Positions 13,914-15,558 of a stretch of DNA of 15,558 bases are shown piece after piece. Positions within the stretch are counted from its first letter, which is position 1; each line of letters opens with the position of its first letter. This DNA is from JBLHKE01 sp047619485 (GTDB lineage: Bacteria; Verrucomicrobiota; Verrucomicrobiia; Verrucomicrobiales; DEV007): positions 1 through 15,558 of the forward strand of contig JBLHKE010000093.1 of the NCBI GenBank assembly GCA_047619485.1, in the 5' to 3' direction. The notes under the pieces were generated by a model that saw only the letters and a program-made list of their open reading frames with translations, was not told the origin of the DNA and searched no databases. A program made the translations under genes and the position numbers.

Positions 13914-15146
13914 GTGACGGCAAAGATCAAATACACCAAAGGCACCACCGCACCCGCCGGCTTCAAAGCTGCAGCGGTCGCCTCTGGCGTGAAGAACCCA
14001 GGTTCTGACCGGCTCGACCTTGCCCTGATCTATTCCGATCTGCCGACCACCTCCGCCGCCGCCTTCACGTCCAGTAAGGTCAAAGCGGCTCCGGTGCGCG
14101 TTTCCGCCGCCCACGCCAAGAGCACCGCGACTCGCGCGATCATCGCCAACAGCGGCAATGCCAACGCCTGCACGGGCGTGCGCGGTCTCGAGGACGCCAA
14201 GACGATGGCCAAAAACGCAGCCAGCGCACTCGGGCTCAAACCGCGAGAAGTTGCCGTTTGCTCGACCGGCATCATCGGCGATCCCCTCCCCATCGATCGC
14301 ATCACGAGCAACATCCCAGCTCTTGTGAGTTCGCTCAAACCAAAGGGCTGGATCAGCGCCGCCGAGGCAATCATGACCAGCGACACTGTGCGCAAGATGG
14401 CCGGTGCTAAATTCATGATCGGCAAAAAGGAGATCACCATCTCCGCGATGGTCAAAGGTAGCGGCATGATCAACCCGAACATGGCGACCATGCTCTGCTT
14501 CATCGCCACCGACGCCAACATCGACAAGGCGACCCTGCAGGCAGCCACTAGCGCAGCGGTGGAACAATCGTTCAATCGCATCAGTGTCGACGGTGACATG
14601 TCGACCAACGACACAGTGATCGTCATGGCAAACGGTGCCGCCGGAAACCGCAGCATCACCAACGGCGGGGCTTCTTCCAAGCTCTTCCGCGAAGCGCTCA
14701 ACGGCGTGATGCTGAAGCTCGCGAAAGACATGGTGCGCGACGGAGAGAAGGCCACCAAGCTCGTCGAAATCCAAGTCCGCGGTGCCAACTCGCACTCCGA
14801 TGCCCAGAAGATTGCCGAGGCCGTCTCCAACTCCCAGCTCGTGAAGTGTTCGTGGAATGGCAGCGATCCGAACTGGGGTCGAGTCATGCACGCCATCGGC
14901 CACGCCAGCGCGAAAATCCGCGAGGAGCTGATCGACATCTATTTCAACGGCCTGATCGCCACCAAAAGTGGCCTCGCCACCGACACCCCAGTCGCCCAGC
15001 TCAAGAAAGCCGTCAGCGGACCTGAGTTCACCCTGTGCATCGACCTCCATCTCGGAGACGCCGACTACACTGCCTACACCTCCGATCTCTCGGAGGGATA
15101 CGTCGCCTACAACCGACTAGAGTACGCCGTCAAAACGCGACGATAA
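13914..15146 (+). CDS. argJ: Bifunctional glutamate N-acetyltransferase / amino-acid acetyltransferase
   Basis: ArgJ moves the acetyl group from N-acetylornithine to glutamate, recycling it in the arginine pathway; many members also use acetyl-CoA. The precursor cleaves itself into two chains at Ala-Thr. Here the site lies in KGSGMINPNMATMLCF, with Thr192 (numbered from the GTG start) as nucleophile. Other conserved parts are TAPAGFKAAAVASGVK, NSGNANACTG, CSTGIIGDPLP, SVDGDMSTNDT and SDPNWGRVMHAIGHA. No ATG is near the N-terminus. GTG at 13914 gives 410 aa and a normal beginning; a TTG at 13875 would add 13 residues. The presence of ArgJ implies the cyclic acetylated pathway. It lies between the paralog array and argB. 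Confidence 0.95.
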   Translation: MTAKIKYTKGTTAPAGFKAAAVASGVKNPGSDRLDLALIYSDLPTTSAAAFTSSKVKAAPVRVSAAHAKSTATRAIIANSGNANACTGVRGLEDAKTMAKNAASALGLKPREVAVCSTGIIGDPLPIDRITSNIPALVSSLKPKGWISAAEAIMTSDTVRKMAGAKFMIGKKEITISAMVKGSGMINPNMATMLCFIATDANIDKATLQAATSAAVEQSFNRISVDGDMSTNDTVIVMANGAAGNRSITNGGASSKLFREALNGVMLKLAKDMVRDGEKATKLVEIQVRGANSHSDAQKIAEAVSNSQLVKCSWNGSDPNWGRVMHAIGHASAKIREELIDIYFNGLIATKSGLATDTPVAQLKKAVSGPEFTLCIDLHLGDADYTAYTSDLSEGYVAYNRLEYAVKTRR

Positions 15147-15174
15147 TTGCGGCTTCGGCGATCGGATTTTCACA

Positions 15175-15198
15175 ACCGCGACTCTATCGAATCGCGGT
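15175..15198 (+). terminator. Candidate hairpin terminator or attenuator after argJ
   Basis: ACCGCGA (15175-15181) and TCGCGGT (15192-15198) form a perfect GC-rich 7-bp stem around a 10-base loop. Only a weak T-rich stretch (GATCTTTCC) follows. It lies 28 bp after the argJ stop, in the 147-bp gap before argB. It may terminate or attenuate transcription between argJ and argB. Confidence 0.4.
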
Positions 15199-15293
15199 CG
15201 TGATCTTTCCTATCGACCTAGACCGATGGCGTCTTCATCTTTCCACTAGAATTTCCAGTCCACCCCCTTAGGCTCGACGCTTCCCCAGATCCC

Positions 15294-15558
15294 ATGAACG
15301 AGATCCCAACATCTATGCAAGAGCAGATCGACAAAGCCGCAGTGCTTGTCGAAGCGCTCCCCTACATGCAAGGTTTCCGCGGCAAGACTTTCCTGATCAA
15401 AGTCGGCGGTAGTGCCATGGAGAACCAGGACCTCGTCCGCAAACTGATGCGCGACATCGTCTTCATGGAAGTCGCCGGCATCAATCCAGTGCTCGTTCAC
15501 GGTGGTGGCAAGGCCATCTCAAAAGCGATGCGCGAGTCCGGGCTAGAAGCAAAATTCA
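15294..15558 (+). CDS. argB: Acetylglutamate kinase, N-terminal part (cut by window end)
   Basis: The first 88 codons are present, and the frame is still open at the window edge. ArgB phosphorylates N-acetylglutamate with ATP, the step before ArgC and usually the feedback-controlled one. Signatures are KVGGSAM (36-42), a variant of the KxGGxAM phosphate-binding motif with Lys36, and VHGGGKAIS (68-76), the substrate/ATP loop that in most homologues reads HGGGPxI. The N-terminal helix (about 8-28, IDKAAVLVEALPYMQGFRG) matches ArgB. ATG at 15294 is in the right place for a full-length start. It completes an argC-argJ-argB gene order interrupted by the paralog array. Confidence 0.95.
   Translation, partial: MNEIPTSMQEQIDKAAVLVEALPYMQGFRGKTFLIKVGGSAMENQDLVRKLMRDIVFMEVAGINPVLVHGGGKAISKAMRESGLEAKF

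Noticed and set aside
13911..15050. Open minus-strand frames of 379 and 302 codons
   Set aside because: Both are antisense to argJ, which is certain. Their low-complexity translations show no family motifs.
1..15558. CRISPR array, tRNA or rRNA genes
   Set aside because: No regularly spaced direct repeats, cloverleaf-like sequences with a TTCGA-type arm, or rRNA segments were noticed on reading through; no covariance search was possible.

Overview
The window looks like a chromosomal segment of a moderately GC-rich member of the Verrucomicrobia (PVC group). The evidence is a secreted protease with a PEP-CTERM sorting tail, large membrane-anchored proteins with a pseudopilin-like C-terminal pattern typical of Verrucomicrobia and Planctomycetes, and almost no recognisable Shine-Dalgarno sites. 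This placement is inference from gene content; there is no rRNA here to confirm it.

Layout. Positions 1-108 are the lysine-rich end of an unidentified protein, possibly a sulfatase, followed by dcd (dCTP deaminase). From 690 to 2406 an accessory patch holds one gene, a secreted PEP-CTERM metalloprotease with an AT-rich leader. It is bracketed by three copies of a roughly 160-bp, nearly palindromic repeat (743-902, 2073-2231, 2236-2395). A convergent membrane protein of unknown function follows (2407-3345, minus). From 3503 to 8727 runs a plus-strand housekeeping block: carA, a tail-anchored FHA-domain protein, purA, uppS, and a sigma-54 activator whose receiver domain lacks the phosphorylatable aspartate. 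On the minus strand, 8733-9412 is a toxin-antitoxin pair with an apparently intact ParD-like antitoxin and a zeta-type toxin that has lost its Walker lysine and about 60 internal residues. From 9572 to the end lies the arginine cluster argC ... argJ argB (argB cut by the window edge).

The arginine cluster is split by about 3.2 kb of accessory DNA: a second type of palindromic MITE-like element (10631-10787) directly after the argC stop, the C-terminal stump of a paralogous gene, and two full-length tandem paralogs (486 and 499 aa). Successive copies are joined by ATGA start/stop overlaps. The stump shows that the array once held at least three members.

How the genes work together: ArgC, ArgJ and ArgB belong to the acetylated arginine pathway, and CarA supplies carbamoyl phosphate for arginine and pyrimidines. 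Dcd and PurA act in nucleotide supply, and UppS makes the lipid carrier for the cell wall. The most interesting material is non-housekeeping: two families of hairpin elements sitting at or near gene ends, the tandem paralog array, the pseudo-receiver regulator and the disarmed toxin.
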